A stretch of 64,000 bases of DNA, from assembly GCA_963803875.1 (NCBI GenBank), contig CAWDOA010000008.1:520782-584781 (forward strand), given 5' to 3'. Numbering within the stretch: position 1 is the first letter of the stretch; each line of letters opens with the position of its first letter. A model generated the notes under the pieces. The model did not search any database. It was not told where the DNA came from and saw only the letters and a program-made list of their open reading frames with translations. The translations under genes were made by a program, and so were the position numbers. Below are positions 53,685-61,449 of the stretch, piece after piece. This DNA is from JABDIY01 sp963803875. GTDB taxonomy: Bacteria > Actinomycetota > Acidimicrobiia > Acidimicrobiales > SZUA-35.

Positions 53685-53864
53685 TTAAACCTCTTCGACT
53701 TTGACGAGGTGCTGAACCCGGGCGATTGCACCGCGGGCAACAGGGTTGTCTTCCAGAGTGTTGGTCTTGCCGATTCCCCGGAGACCCAGCGCCCGCATTG
53801 TGCCACGGGTCTTTGGTTTGGACCCGATGATCGAACGGACCTGGGTTACTTTGATCTGCGCCAT
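53685..53864 (-). CDS. rpmD: 50S ribosomal protein L30
   Basis: A 59-residue L30: MAQIKVTQVRSIIGSKPKTR then TMRALGLRGIGKTNTLEDNP, ending HLVKVEEV. It lies three bases from the rplO start and nine from the rpsE stop, its canonical place. Confidence 0.96.
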   Translation of the reverse strand: MAQIKVTQVRSIIGSKPKTRGTMRALGLRGIGKTNTLEDNPVARGAIARVQHLVKVEEV

Positions 53865-53873
53865 CTCGGTCTC

Positions 53874-54464
53874 CTAACTTCCAGCCTCTACCGAGCTGCG
53901 TCGGCGTGACTTCTCTGTTTCCTCGTACGCCTCGAGCATGCCCTTGGGCGTGAATTCCGAGGCATCGAGTCCTCGCAGACGAGCGATCTCGTCGGGCCGC
54001 TTCAGCGACTGAAGCGCATTGATGGTGGCTCGCGCGACGTTTATCTGATTGGCCGAGCCGAGACTCTTGCACAACACGTCGCGAATGCCTGCTTCTTCCA
54101 GAATGGAACGGGCCGCGCCACCGGCGATGACGCCGGTACCGGGAGCGGCGGGTTTGAGCAGTACTCTGCCTGCACCCTGGGTGCCGATCACCGGATGAGT
54201 GATCGTTCCGCCGGCCATCGGCACGTCGAACTGAAGCTTCCTCGCCTCTTCGGTGCCTTTCTGAATGGCGAGCGGTACTTCCTTGGCCTTGCCGTAGCCG
54301 AGGCCTACCCGACCGTTTTGGTCACCGAGCACCACTAGTGCAGTGAAGGCGAAACGACGGCCACCTTTGACCACTTTGGCCACTCGGTTGATGGTGATGA
54401 CTCGTGATTCGCGGCCATCGCCGCGATCGTTTCCACGAGGGTTGTTTCCTTGGGGAGGTGCCAT
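53874..54464 (-). CDS. rpsE: 30S ribosomal protein S5
   Basis: A 196-residue S5. The double-stranded-RNA-type N domain has RVAKVVKGGRRFAFTALVVL and GLGYGKAKEVPLAIQKGTEE, and the C domain has GGAARSILEEAGIRDVLCKS. A short Gly/Arg/Asp-rich N-terminal extension and a basic tail are present. Confidence 0.97.
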   Translation of the reverse strand: MAPPQGNNPRGNDRGDGRESRVITINRVAKVVKGGRRFAFTALVVLGDQNGRVGLGYGKAKEVPLAIQKGTEEARKLQFDVPMAGGTITHPVIGTQGAGRVLLKPAAPGTGVIAGGAARSILEEAGIRDVLCKSLGSANQINVARATINALQSLKRPDEIARLRGLDASEFTPKGMLEAYEETEKSRRRSSVEAGS

Positions 54465-54466
54465 TG

Positions 54467-54820
54467 CTAGAACTCCAGTCCTGCTTCTCGGGCGGCATCT
54501 GCGAGGGCAGCGACCCGCCCCTGGTAACGGTTGCCGCCACGATCGAACACGACGGAGTTGACGCCGGCCTTCCTGGCCCGCTCCCCCATCGTTGCACCGA
54601 CCGCTTTGGCTCCCTCGATGGTTCCAGATCCCTTGCGGAGATCGGCTTCGTAGGTGGACGCAGCGGCCAGTGTGCTGCCGCTCGAATCATCGATCAGCTG
54701 CACACTGATGTGTTTGTTGGATCGAAACACTGCCAAACGGGGGCGCTCGGGAGTTCCAACAACCTTCTTGCGCACACGGGCCTGACGGCGTTGCTTGAGT
54801 TCGGTCTTGGAGTTCGCCAT
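54467..54820 (-). CDS. rplR: 50S ribosomal protein L18
   Basis: A 117-residue L18, the 5S rRNA binder. RRQARVRKKVVGTPERPRLA and VFDRGGNRYQGRVAALADAA are diagnostic. The ATG at 54820 overlaps the rplF stop; a GTG one codon earlier is also possible. Confidence 0.96.
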   Translation of the reverse strand: MANSKTELKQRRQARVRKKVVGTPERPRLAVFRSNKHISVQLIDDSSGSTLAAASTYEADLRKGSGTIEGAKAVGATMGERARKAGVNSVVFDRGGNRYQGRVAALADAAREAGLEF

Positions 54821-55359
54821 CACTTGCCCGCCTTTCCGGCCTTGCGGATGATCCGCTCGCCGGTGTACATGACGCCCTTGCCCTTGTAGGGCTCGGGCTT
54901 GCGTAGGGAACGAATCTCCGCGGCAACCTGGCCGACGGCTTGTTTGTCGACCCCGTTCACGATGATCGTAGTGTTGTCGGGTACATCGAAGGTGATGCCG
55001 TCGGGGGCGTTCACATCGATCGTGTGGCTGTAGCCGAGCGACATCTCCAGCTTGGAGGGTCCCTTGGCTTGGGCTCTATAACCAACGCCGACGATCTGGA
55101 GTTCCTTCTTGAAACCGTTGGTCACGCCCTCGACCATGTTGGCAACCAACGACCGCGACAGGCCATGCAGAGCGCGACTATGACGCTCTTCATTGCTGCG
55201 GTCGAAGGTGAGGACGTCGTCATCCAAACTGACACTGATGACCTCGGGAAGTGTGTGAGTCAGGGTTCCCTTTGACCCTTTGACCTCGAGGTCCTGGCCC
55301 GAGATCTTCACCTCGACGCCGCTGGGCAACTGGATCGGGCTCTTGCCGATACGTGACAT
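54820..55359 (-). CDS. rplF: 50S ribosomal protein L6
   Basis: A 179-residue L6 with two similar domains. MSRIGKSPIQLPSGVEVKIS opens it, NMVEGVTNGFKKELQIVGVG bridges the domains, and the signature RKPEPYKGKGVMYTGERII lies near the C terminus. Confidence 0.97.
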   Translation of the reverse strand: MSRIGKSPIQLPSGVEVKISGQDLEVKGSKGTLTHTLPEVISVSLDDDVLTFDRSNEERHSRALHGLSRSLVANMVEGVTNGFKKELQIVGVGYRAQAKGPSKLEMSLGYSHTIDVNAPDGITFDVPDNTTIIVNGVDKQAVGQVAAEIRSLRKPEPYKGKGVMYTGERIIRKAGKAGK

Positions 55360-55368
55360 ATCGTGCTC

Positions 55369-55773
55369 CTACCAGACGTAGCAGAGAACCTCGCCACCGA
55401 CCTTGGCCCTGCGGGCTTCACGGTCGGTAACAAGTCCCTTGTTGGTGGACAGAACAGCTACACCAAGGCCGCCGTAGACCCGGGGGATCTCGGTGGAGGA
55501 GGTGTAGACCCGGAGGCCGGGTTTCGAGACCCGCTTGAGACCGGAGATGACCCGGGCCCGTTCGGGAGAATACTTCATGTTGATGGTCAGCGTACGGCCT
55601 GGCCCATCAGCATTGTCAGCGGAGACGTACGCACCGATGTAGCCCTCTTTGTAGAGGAGTCCGGCGAGCGCTTCCTTCAGCTTGGAGGCTGGCATCGACA
55701 CTTCGTCGTGCATTGCGATGTTGGCATTCCGAATGCGGGTGAGCATGTCGGCGATCGGATCAGTCATTGTCAT
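55369..55773 (-). CDS. rpsH: 30S ribosomal protein S8
   Basis: A 134-residue S8. DPIADMLTRIRNANIAMHDE and the C-terminal RVYGGLGVAVLSTNKGLVTD are the family blocks. The ATG at 55773 follows GGAGGA by seven bases. Confidence 0.97.
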   Translation of the reverse strand: MTMTDPIADMLTRIRNANIAMHDEVSMPASKLKEALAGLLYKEGYIGAYVSADNADGPGRTLTINMKYSPERARVISGLKRVSKPGLRVYTSSTEIPRVYGGLGVAVLSTNKGLVTDREARRAKVGGEVLCYVW

Positions 55774-55786
55774 TGTGCAGTCCTCC

Positions 55787-55972
55787 TCACCAGCTCGCCT
55801 TGGTCACGCCCGGGATCTCACCGTTGTGGGCCATCTCACGAAGGCACACACGGCATAGACCAAAGCGCTTGTACACACTCTTTGGGCGACCACAGTTCTT
55901 GCAACGGGTGTAGGCCCGCACCTTGAACTTGGGCTTCTTCTGCTGTTTCTCGATGAGTGCTTTCTTGGCCAT
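55787..55972 (-). CDS. rpsZ: 30S ribosomal protein S14, zinc type (type Z)
   Basis: A 61-residue S14 with the zinc ligands Cys24, Cys27, Cys40 and Cys43 (YTRCKNCGRPKSVYKRFGLC then RVCLREMAHNGEIPG). The short zinc form is typical of actinobacteria and firmicutes. Its ATG overlaps the rplE stop. Confidence 0.97.
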   Translation of the reverse strand: MAKKALIEKQQKKPKFKVRAYTRCKNCGRPKSVYKRFGLCRVCLREMAHNGEIPGVTKASW

Positions 55973-56547
55973 TACTGGGCTTGCCCTTCGCGTCGGAACG
56001 GGAAACTGAAGGCGTCGAGCAACGCCTTGCCGTGTTCATTGGTGGTTGCGGTGGTAACGATGGTGATGTCCATGCCTCGGGTGACATCGATTGTGTCGTA
56101 GTCGATCTCGGGGAACATCAGCTGTTCGTTGAGACCAAAGGTGAAGTTGCCTCGGCCATCGAAGGACCGAGGGTTGAGGCCGCGGAAGTCACGGATGCGA
56201 GGGATCGCCAGCGTGACGAGCCGGTCGAAGAACTCCCACATCATGTCGCCCCGTAGAGTGACCTTGGCACCGATGGCGTTGCCCTGGCGAAGCTTGAAGC
56301 TCGCAAGGGACTTCTTCGCCTTGGTGACCACCGGCTTCTGACCGGTGATGATGCCGAGATCTTTGGTGGCGTTCTCGAGGTTCTTGCTGTTCTGCAGCGC
56401 CTCGCCAACACCCATGTTGACCACGATCTTTTCGATCTTGGGAACCATCATGATGTTGGGCAATCCGAGATCGTCGAGCAGTTGGGCTCGGATCTCGTCG
56501 TTGTACTTGGCCTTCATCCGAGGCACGGTGAGTTCGGGTGCGCTCAT
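55972..56547 (-). CDS. rplE: 50S ribosomal protein L5
   Basis: A 191-residue L5. KIVVNMGVGEALQNSKNLEN, ITGQKPVVTKAKKSLASFKL and GRGNFTFGLNEQLMFPEIDY identify it. L5 binds 5S rRNA and contacts the P-site tRNA. It overlaps both neighbours by one base. Confidence 0.97.
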   Translation of the reverse strand: MSAPELTVPRMKAKYNDEIRAQLLDDLGLPNIMMVPKIEKIVVNMGVGEALQNSKNLENATKDLGIITGQKPVVTKAKKSLASFKLRQGNAIGAKVTLRGDMMWEFFDRLVTLAIPRIRDFRGLNPRSFDGRGNFTFGLNEQLMFPEIDYDTIDVTRGMDITIVTTATTNEHGKALLDAFSFPFRREGQAQ

Positions 56548-56870
56548 CAGAGTTCTCCCTCGGGTATTTCGACGCCGGTCCGCTTGCAGACCCGAGTCTT
56601 TGAACCGTCGTCGTTCACCTTGTAGCCGACGCGGGTGGGCTTGGAATCCTTGGGGCTCAGGACCGCCACATTGGACACGTGGATCGGCATTTCCTTGTCG
56701 ATTATGCCTCCGGGGTCTTCTGCACTCCGGGGTTTGGTATGGCGCTTGGCCACGTTCACGCCCTCCACGATCACTCTGTCGCGATCAGGAAAGGCCATGG
56801 TGACGACCCCATCACGTCCTTTGTCTTTGCCCGCAAGCACGCGGACCTTGTCTCCCTTACGGATCTTCAT
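56547..56870 (-). CDS. rplX: 50S ribosomal protein L24
   Basis: A 107-residue L24 with the KOW motif near the N terminus (KIRKGDKVRVLAGKDKGRDG) and VIVEGVNVAKRHTKPRSAED. It acts early in 50S assembly. It shares a base with rplE and rplN. Confidence 0.97.
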   Translation of the reverse strand: MKIRKGDKVRVLAGKDKGRDGVVTMAFPDRDRVIVEGVNVAKRHTKPRSAEDPGGIIDKEMPIHVSNVAVLSPKDSKPTRVGYKVNDDGSKTRVCKRTGVEIPEGEL

Positions 56871-57238
56871 CAGATCACCTCCGGAGCGAGCGACACGATA
56901 CGCATGAACTTCTTTTCGCGGAGTTCACGACCGACCGGGCCGAAGATGCGGGTTCCACGAGGCTGCTGCTGATCGTTGATGAGAACCGCAGCGTTCTCGT
57001 CGAAACGGATGTAGCTACCGTCGGGGCGGCGACGTTCCTTCTTGGTTCGAACAACGACGCACTTGACGACGTCGCCCTTCTTCACCTGGGCGCCAGGGAT
57101 AGCGTCCTTGACGGTCGCCACGAATATGTCGCCGATTCCGGCGTAACGTCGTTTTGAGCCGCCCAGTACCTTGATACAGAGAACCTCGCGAGCGCCAGAG
57201 TTGTCCGCCACACGGAGGCGGCTTTCCTGCTGGATCAT
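56870..57238 (-). CDS. rplN: 50S ribosomal protein L14
   Basis: A 122-residue L14. MIQQESRLRVADNSGAREVL and the central VKKGDVVKCVVVRTKKERRR are invariant. It overlaps rpsQ by four bases (ATGA). Confidence 0.97.
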   Translation of the reverse strand: MIQQESRLRVADNSGAREVLCIKVLGGSKRRYAGIGDIFVATVKDAIPGAQVKKGDVVKCVVVRTKKERRRPDGSYIRFDENAAVLINDQQQPRGTRIFGPVGRELREKKFMRIVSLAPEVI

Positions 57239-57570
57239 CGGGCACGCTCCAGAATGTCGACGAGACGCCAGCGCTTGTTCTTGCTCAGCGGGCGGGTTTC
57301 GGTGATTCGGACCTTGTCGCCAACGTTGAGAGTATTGTCCTCGTCGTGGACGTAGTAGCGGGCACGGTGCTGCACGGTCTTGGAGTACTGCGGATGCCTC
57401 GAGCGGCGAGTGACTTCGACAATGACGGTCTTGTCCATCTTGTTGGAATACACAACACCCTCGCGAACCTTGCGGTTGTTGCGATCTGAACCGGTTGCGG
57501 CGGCAGGTTCTGTTGCAGATTCCGCAGCGGTTGGCTCGGCTTGTTCGACTGTTGTTGTTTCTTCAGCCAT
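57235..57570 (-). CDS. rpsQ: 30S ribosomal protein S17 with acidic N-terminal extension
   Basis: A 111-residue S17. The OB-fold core (KVREGVVYSNKMDKTVIVEV and GDKVRITETRPLSKNKRWRL) is preceded by about 30 Glu/Ala/Thr-rich residues, longer than the usual 80-90-residue protein. Extended S17 is common in actinobacteria. The ATG at 57570 overlaps the rpmC stop. Confidence 0.96.
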   Translation of the reverse strand: MAEETTTVEQAEPTAAESATEPAAATGSDRNNRKVREGVVYSNKMDKTVIVEVTRRSRHPQYSKTVQHRARYYVHDEDNTLNVGDKVRITETRPLSKNKRWRLVDILERAR

Positions 57571-57767
57571 CACTGGGCTCCTGCTAGTTCACGGCGACGC
57601 TGCTCGGTCTTGATTCGAGCGACATCCTTCTTGACCTCCCGAATACGGGCGGTGTTGGCGAGCTGACCGGTGGCCAACTGGAATCGAAGGTTGAAAAGTT
57701 CCTTCTTCGCATCGCCCAGGCTCTCGACGAGCTCGGCGTCGGACTGTTCAGCTACTAGGTCAGCCAT
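57570..57767 (-). CDS. rpmC: 50S ribosomal protein L29
   Basis: A 65-residue two-helix protein near the peptide exit. SLGDAKKELFNLRFQLATGQ and RIREVKKDVARIKTEQRRRE fit L29. The ATG at 57767 has GAGAGG nine bases ahead and overlaps the rplP end; an ATG at 57776 has no usable spacing. Confidence 0.95.
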   Translation of the reverse strand: MADLVAEQSDAELVESLGDAKKELFNLRFQLATGQLANTARIREVKKDVARIKTEQRRRELAGAQ

Positions 57768-58176
57768 CGAATCCATCCTCTCGGGTCACGATCTTCGCCT
57801 TGATCGGAAGCTTCTGAATCGCACGATTCAAGGCCCCCTTGGCGACCTCCTCGTTCGGGTAGGAGAGTTCGAACAGCACCCGACCTGGCTTCACCACGGC
57901 AACCCAATGCTCTGGGTTTCCCTTGCCTGATCCCATACGTGTTTCGGCCGGCTTGGCGGTAACGGGTTTGTCGGGGAAGACGTTGATCCACACTTTTCCG
58001 CCACGCTTCACGTGACGAGTCATTGCGATACGGGCTGCTTCGATCTGTCGGCTGGTGATCCAACCAGGCTCGAGTGCCTGGATGCCGTACTCACCGAAGT
58101 TGACCTGAGTGGCGCCTTTGGCGGCTCCTCGGGTACGACCCCTCTGATGTTTGCGGTGGGCCACCTTCTTGGGCAT
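57760..58176 (-). CDS. rplP: 50S ribosomal protein L16
   Basis: A 138-residue L16. MPKKVAHRKHQRGRTRGAAK, VWINVFPDKPVTAKPAETRM and MGSGKGNPEHWVAVVKPGRV are diagnostic. It lies at the A-site/5S interface. The second in-frame ATG was chosen, which begins the conserved sequence. Confidence 0.96.
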   Translation of the reverse strand: MPKKVAHRKHQRGRTRGAAKGATQVNFGEYGIQALEPGWITSRQIEAARIAMTRHVKRGGKVWINVFPDKPVTAKPAETRMGSGKGNPEHWVAVVKPGRVLFELSYPNEEVAKGALNRAIQKLPIKAKIVTREDGFDG

Positions 58177-58184
58177 AAGCATGA

Positions 58185-59081
58185 TCAGTCACCATCTCCA
58201 GGTCGGAACGAGAGATCCTCGGTCTTGTCCTTCAGGGATGCCTCAATGGCCTCTTCTTCGGCCAGGAGACGCTCGAACTCGGGGTCGGCCTCACGCACCA
58301 GCGGTGCAGGCTCGGTTGCGCCTTCGGCCTCTTCGACCCGAGCCGGGCGGCGTCGAGACGACACGACCTTCTTGGGAGCATCGCCGGGACCATCGCCCAG
58401 AGCTGCGGCTGCAGCCGCTTCCTTGGCCTTGTCGGCTACCGAAGACTTGTAGGGGAGGATGTCGCCCTTGTACAACCACACCTTGACACCGATTCGGCCA
58501 TAGGTGGTGTGCGCCTCACGGAGGCCGTAATCGACATCGGCCCGCAACGTGTGCAGCGGAACTCGACCTTCCCGGTACCACTCGGTACGGCTCATCTCTG
58601 CACCACCGAGGCGGCCTGAACACTGAATCCGAATGCCCTTGGCGCCGGCCTTCATAGCCTGCTGGACAGCCCGTTTCATTGCCCGCCGGAACGCCATACG
58701 ACCGGCCAGCTGATCGGCAACGCCCTGAGCGATCAGGGCAGCGTCGAGTTCGGCGCTCTTGATCTCGATGATGTTGAGCTTCACCCGAGGGTTCCCGGTG
58801 AGCTTGCTGAGCCCCTGACGAAGGCGGTCTGCTTCGGACCCCTTGCGCCCGATCACGATCCCGGGACGAGCTGTGTGCACGTCGATCTGGAGCTTGTCGC
58901 GGGTTCGCTCCACCTCGATGCGGCTGATCGCCGCATTGGGAAGTTCGGTCATGAGGTAGCTGCGGATGTTGCGGTCCTCGATGAGGTAGTCGCGATACTG
59001 GTCGCGGTCGGCGATCCAGCGGGACTTCCAATCGGTGGTGATTCCCAGGCGGAAGCCATAGGGATTTACTTTCTGACCCAT
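58185..59081 (-). CDS. rpsC: 30S ribosomal protein S3 with long C-terminal tail
   Basis: A 298-residue S3. MGQKVNPYGFRLGITTDWKS, the KH loop RPGIVIGRKGSEADRLRQGL and the C domain GRLGGAEMSRTEWYREGRVP are standard. After about residue 220 a 75-residue low-complexity tail follows, first Ala/basic (VVSSRRRPARVEE) then acidic. Tails of this kind occur in actinobacterial S3, though this one is on the long side. Confidence 0.96.
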   Translation of the reverse strand: MGQKVNPYGFRLGITTDWKSRWIADRDQYRDYLIEDRNIRSYLMTELPNAAISRIEVERTRDKLQIDVHTARPGIVIGRKGSEADRLRQGLSKLTGNPRVKLNIIEIKSAELDAALIAQGVADQLAGRMAFRRAMKRAVQQAMKAGAKGIRIQCSGRLGGAEMSRTEWYREGRVPLHTLRADVDYGLREAHTTYGRIGVKVWLYKGDILPYKSSVADKAKEAAAAAALGDGPGDAPKKVVSSRRRPARVEEAEGATEPAPLVREADPEFERLLAEEEAIEASLKDKTEDLSFRPGDGD

Positions 59082-59378
59082 CTACTCTTCCTCTCCTGCG
59101 CTGTCACGCTGGCTTTTGGGTAGTAAGAAGCCAGCGGCTTCAGCGGCCTCGGCGCTGGCGAACCAGACCTCTGCCTTGGTGCGGTTGTAGAAGCTCGATC
59201 CCGGCACGTGGTAGAGCTTGGAGCTCGCATTGCCCTTGATCTCGAAGCCCTCGGGCATGTTGTCTGGATCTCCGTCGATCAGAGCACGGGAGCCCTCGCC
59301 ATAGGGTGTTTCATCTACGGCATTGACCTCGCCATCGCCATCGCTGTCGATGGTGGTGCTGACCGCTTCGCTCTCCAC
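59082..59378 (-). CDS. Sunset-like domain protein between rpsC and rplV, possibly the C-terminal part of L22
   Basis: A 98-residue segment. After an acidic linker comes EGFEIKGNASSKLYHVPGSS then FYNRTKAEVWFASAEAAEAA, the pattern (I-K-G-N, Y-H-x-P-G, F-Y-x-R-T, A-E-x-W-F) of the small actinobacterial sunset domain. The only start is a GTG at 59378 with no Shine-Dalgarno sequence. The same frame stays open upstream as a Ser/Pro/Ala/Glu-rich linker to the end of rplV. Removing one base from the GGG run near 59475 (plus strand) fuses it to L22, giving 282 residues. I favour a fused L22, but a separate gene cannot be excluded. Confidence 0.6.
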   Translation of the reverse strand: MESEAVSTTIDSDGDGEVNAVDETPYGEGSRALIDGDPDNMPEGFEIKGNASSKLYHVPGSSFYNRTKAEVWFASAEAAEAAGFLLPKSQRDSAGEEE

Positions 59379-59466
59379 GGCCTCAGAGGTTGGGGTGTCG
59401 GCGGAGGTGGGGTCTGACCCCTTTGCTGCAACGGCCTTGGGCTTGTCGGCGGAGGGTTCTGATCCC

Positions 59467-59931
59467 TCAGCGCGGGCTCTTCTTCACGCGAGCGGCGCGA
59501 TCCCCGCCGGGCTTCTTCTTCGATCCGCCCTTGGATTCGAGCCCCTGAGCGCGACGGTCGATCTCGTCGTCGGTCAATCGGGCGACTTCCACGGTGATGT
59601 GGCATGTGCGCTTGTTGATTCGTCCGGCGCGGCCGCGAGCACGAGGGCGGAAACGCTTCAGCGTCGGTCCTTCGTCGGCATAGCAGGCGGACACGAAGAG
59701 TTCCTCGGTAGGGATCTCCTCGTTGTGGTTGGCATTGGCCACCGCAGAACGGAGCGCCTTGGCGATGTCCTGGGAGGCTTTGCGCTGGCTCAGGGCCAGA
59801 GTTTCGATGGCGTCGACCACATGATCGCCCCGGATCAAGTCGAGAACGACGCGGACTTTGGAGGCCGACATGCGAACGAACTTGACCTCAGCCCGTGCGT
59901 GGGGCCGGTCGTGCGTAGGTGCGATGGTCAT
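59467..59931 (-). CDS. rplV: 50S ribosomal protein L22
   Basis: A 154-residue L22 as it stands. AEVKFVRMSASKVRVVLDLI, ALRSAVANANHNEEIPTEEL and RFRPRARGRAGRINKRTCHI are the core; L22 lines the exit tunnel. A basic tail (KGGSKKKPGGDRAARVKKSPR-like) ends at the TGA, beyond which an in-frame-looking linker and sunset-like domain follow after a one-base shift. The stop overlaps the CCCGCGC context seen at another frameshift (rplM). Confidence 0.94.
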   Translation of the reverse strand: MTIAPTHDRPHARAEVKFVRMSASKVRVVLDLIRGDHVVDAIETLALSQRKASQDIAKALRSAVANANHNEEIPTEELFVSACYADEGPTLKRFRPRARGRAGRINKRTCHITVEVARLTDDEIDRRAQGLESKGGSKKKPGGDRAARVKKSPR

Positions 59932-60206
59932 CGCTTGCCCGTCCGTTCCTGGCCGGCGTGGAACCGGAAGGTCCGGCTGGGGGAAAACTCACCGAGCTTG
60001 TGTCCCACCATCGATTCGGTGACATAGACCGGCACATGCTTACGGCCGTCGTGGACCGCAATCGTGTGGCCGATCATGTCGGGGATGATTGTGGAACGAC
60101 GTGACCAGGTCTTGATGACCTTCTTTTCGTTCTTCTCGTTGAGGGCATCGACCTTCTTGAGCAAGTGCTCGTCGATGAAGGCGCCCTTCTTCAAACTACG
60201 TGGCAT
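59928..60206 (-). CDS. rpsS: 30S ribosomal protein S19
   Basis: A 92-residue S19. MPRSLKKGAFIDEHLLKKVD and the signature GHKLGEFSPSRTFRFHAG are complete. It overlaps rplV by four bases. Confidence 0.97.
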   Translation of the reverse strand: MPRSLKKGAFIDEHLLKKVDALNEKNEKKVIKTWSRRSTIIPDMIGHTIAVHDGRKHVPVYVTESMVGHKLGEFSPSRTFRFHAGQERTGKR

Positions 60207-60208
60207 AA

Positions 60209-61045
60209 CTACCTCCGTCCGCCACGGGTCCGCCTACGGCGGATGATCTGATCATCGGACTCTTTGCCCTTCTTACGGGTGCGACCCTCGGGTTTGCCCC
60301 ACGGCGAAACCGGATGGCGACCTCCTGAGGTCTTACCTTCACCGCCACCATGGGGGTGATCGACGGGGTTCATGGCCACGCCACGAGTTTGAGGGCGCTT
60401 ACCCTTCCAGCGACTGCGACCGGCCTTGCCGACCTTGATGAGCTCGAACTCGGAATTGCCGACCTCACCGATGGTGGCGACGCAATCGATGGGGACTCGG
60501 CGCATCTCGGTGGAGGGCAGGCGCAACGTTGCGGTGTCGCCTTCTTTGGCGACGAGCTGCACGCTGGTTCCGGCCGATCGGGCCATCTTGGCTCCGCCAC
60601 CAGGCTTCAGTTCGACGGCATGAACAACGGTACCGACGGGGATGAAACGCATCGGCATCGCATTGCCGGGCTTGATGTCGCTGCCGGAACCACTACGTAC
60701 CTTGTCGCCAACGGTGAGGCCCCTGGGGCAGAGGATGTAGCGCTTCTCGCCGTCGTGATAGTGCACGAGGGCGATGCGACTGTTGCGGTTGGGGTCGTAC
60801 TCGACGCTGGCCACTGTGCCGTCTACGCCGTCCTTGTTGCGGCGGAAATCGATCACCCGATACCGACGCTTGTGACCGCCGCCCCGGTGACGACTGGTCT
60901 TGCGACCGTGGTTGTTGCGACCGCCGGTCTGGCTCTGCTTGGCCAGCAGGCTCTTCTCCGGAGTTGACGTAGTGACGTCACCGAAGTCGCTACTGGTCTG
61001 GAACCGACGACCGGCACTGGTTGGTTTGCGCTTGCGAATAGCCAT
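60209..61045 (-). CDS. rplB: 50S ribosomal protein L2
   Basis: A 278-residue L2, near the peptidyl-transferase centre. KTSRHRGGGHKRRYRVIDFR, YILCPRGLTVGDKVRSGSGS and the signature VAMNPVDHPHGGGEGKTSGG (with the key His) are present. Confidence 0.98.
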   Translation of the reverse strand: MAIRKRKPTSAGRRFQTSSDFGDVTTSTPEKSLLAKQSQTGGRNNHGRKTSRHRGGGHKRRYRVIDFRRNKDGVDGTVASVEYDPNRNSRIALVHYHDGEKRYILCPRGLTVGDKVRSGSGSDIKPGNAMPMRFIPVGTVVHAVELKPGGGAKMARSAGTSVQLVAKEGDTATLRLPSTEMRRVPIDCVATIGEVGNSEFELIKVGKAGRSRWKGKRPQTRGVAMNPVDHPHGGGEGKTSGGRHPVSPWGKPEGRTRKKGKESDDQIIRRRRTRGGRR

Positions 61046-61057
61046 GATTCAGACCTC

Positions 61058-61351
61058 TCAGCTTCCGTAGAGCTCGATCGAGCCCTCGGAAAGGGTGACG
61101 ATTGCTCGTTTGGTGTCGGATCGCTTGGACGTGGAGTTGGTTCGACGGTTGCGGACGGTCTTGCCTTTCCGAACCATCGTGTTGACCTTCTTGACCTTCA
61201 CGCCGTCGAAGATCGCTTCTACCGCATCGGCGATCTCTGGCTTCGACGCAGTGGGGTGAACGACAAAGGTGTATGTATCGAGTACCTCTGCCTGGTTGTA
61301 GGTCTTCTCCGAAATGATTGGCTTGATGATGACGTCGTGGGGGTCGCGCAT
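61058..61351 (-). CDS. rplW: 50S ribosomal protein L23
   Basis: A 97-residue L23, the exit-site docking protein for trigger factor and SRP. IIKPIISEKTYNQAEVLDTY and AIFDGVKVKKVNTMVRKGKT identify it. A strong AGGAGG precedes the ATG. Confidence 0.97.
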   Translation of the reverse strand: MRDPHDVIIKPIISEKTYNQAEVLDTYTFVVHPTASKPEIADAVEAIFDGVKVKKVNTMVRKGKTVRNRRTNSTSKRSDTKRAIVTLSEGSIELYGS

Positions 61352-61361
61352 GGTTCCTCCT

Positions 61362-61439
61362 CTACTTTCCGCTCTGAAGGGCCGCTCGGGCCACGGCTGA
61401 CCGCGGTGAGACGTGCTGATTGGTCGAAAGTTCAGACAT
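61362..61439 (-). CDS. Possible 25-residue small ORF between rplD and rplW
   Basis: MSELSTNQHVSPRSAVARAA then LQSGK and TAG. A GAGG lies seven bases before its ATG and it starts ten bases after the rplD stop. The end AAGTAGAGG repeats the rplD end (AAGTAGAGG), so a partial duplication is possible. rplD and rplW normally overlap or abut, making this 98-bp gap unusual. It could be a leader-type peptide or chance. Confidence 0.4.
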   Translation of the reverse strand: MSELSTNQHVSPRSAVARAALQSGK

Positions 61440-61449
61440 CGGTCAGCCT

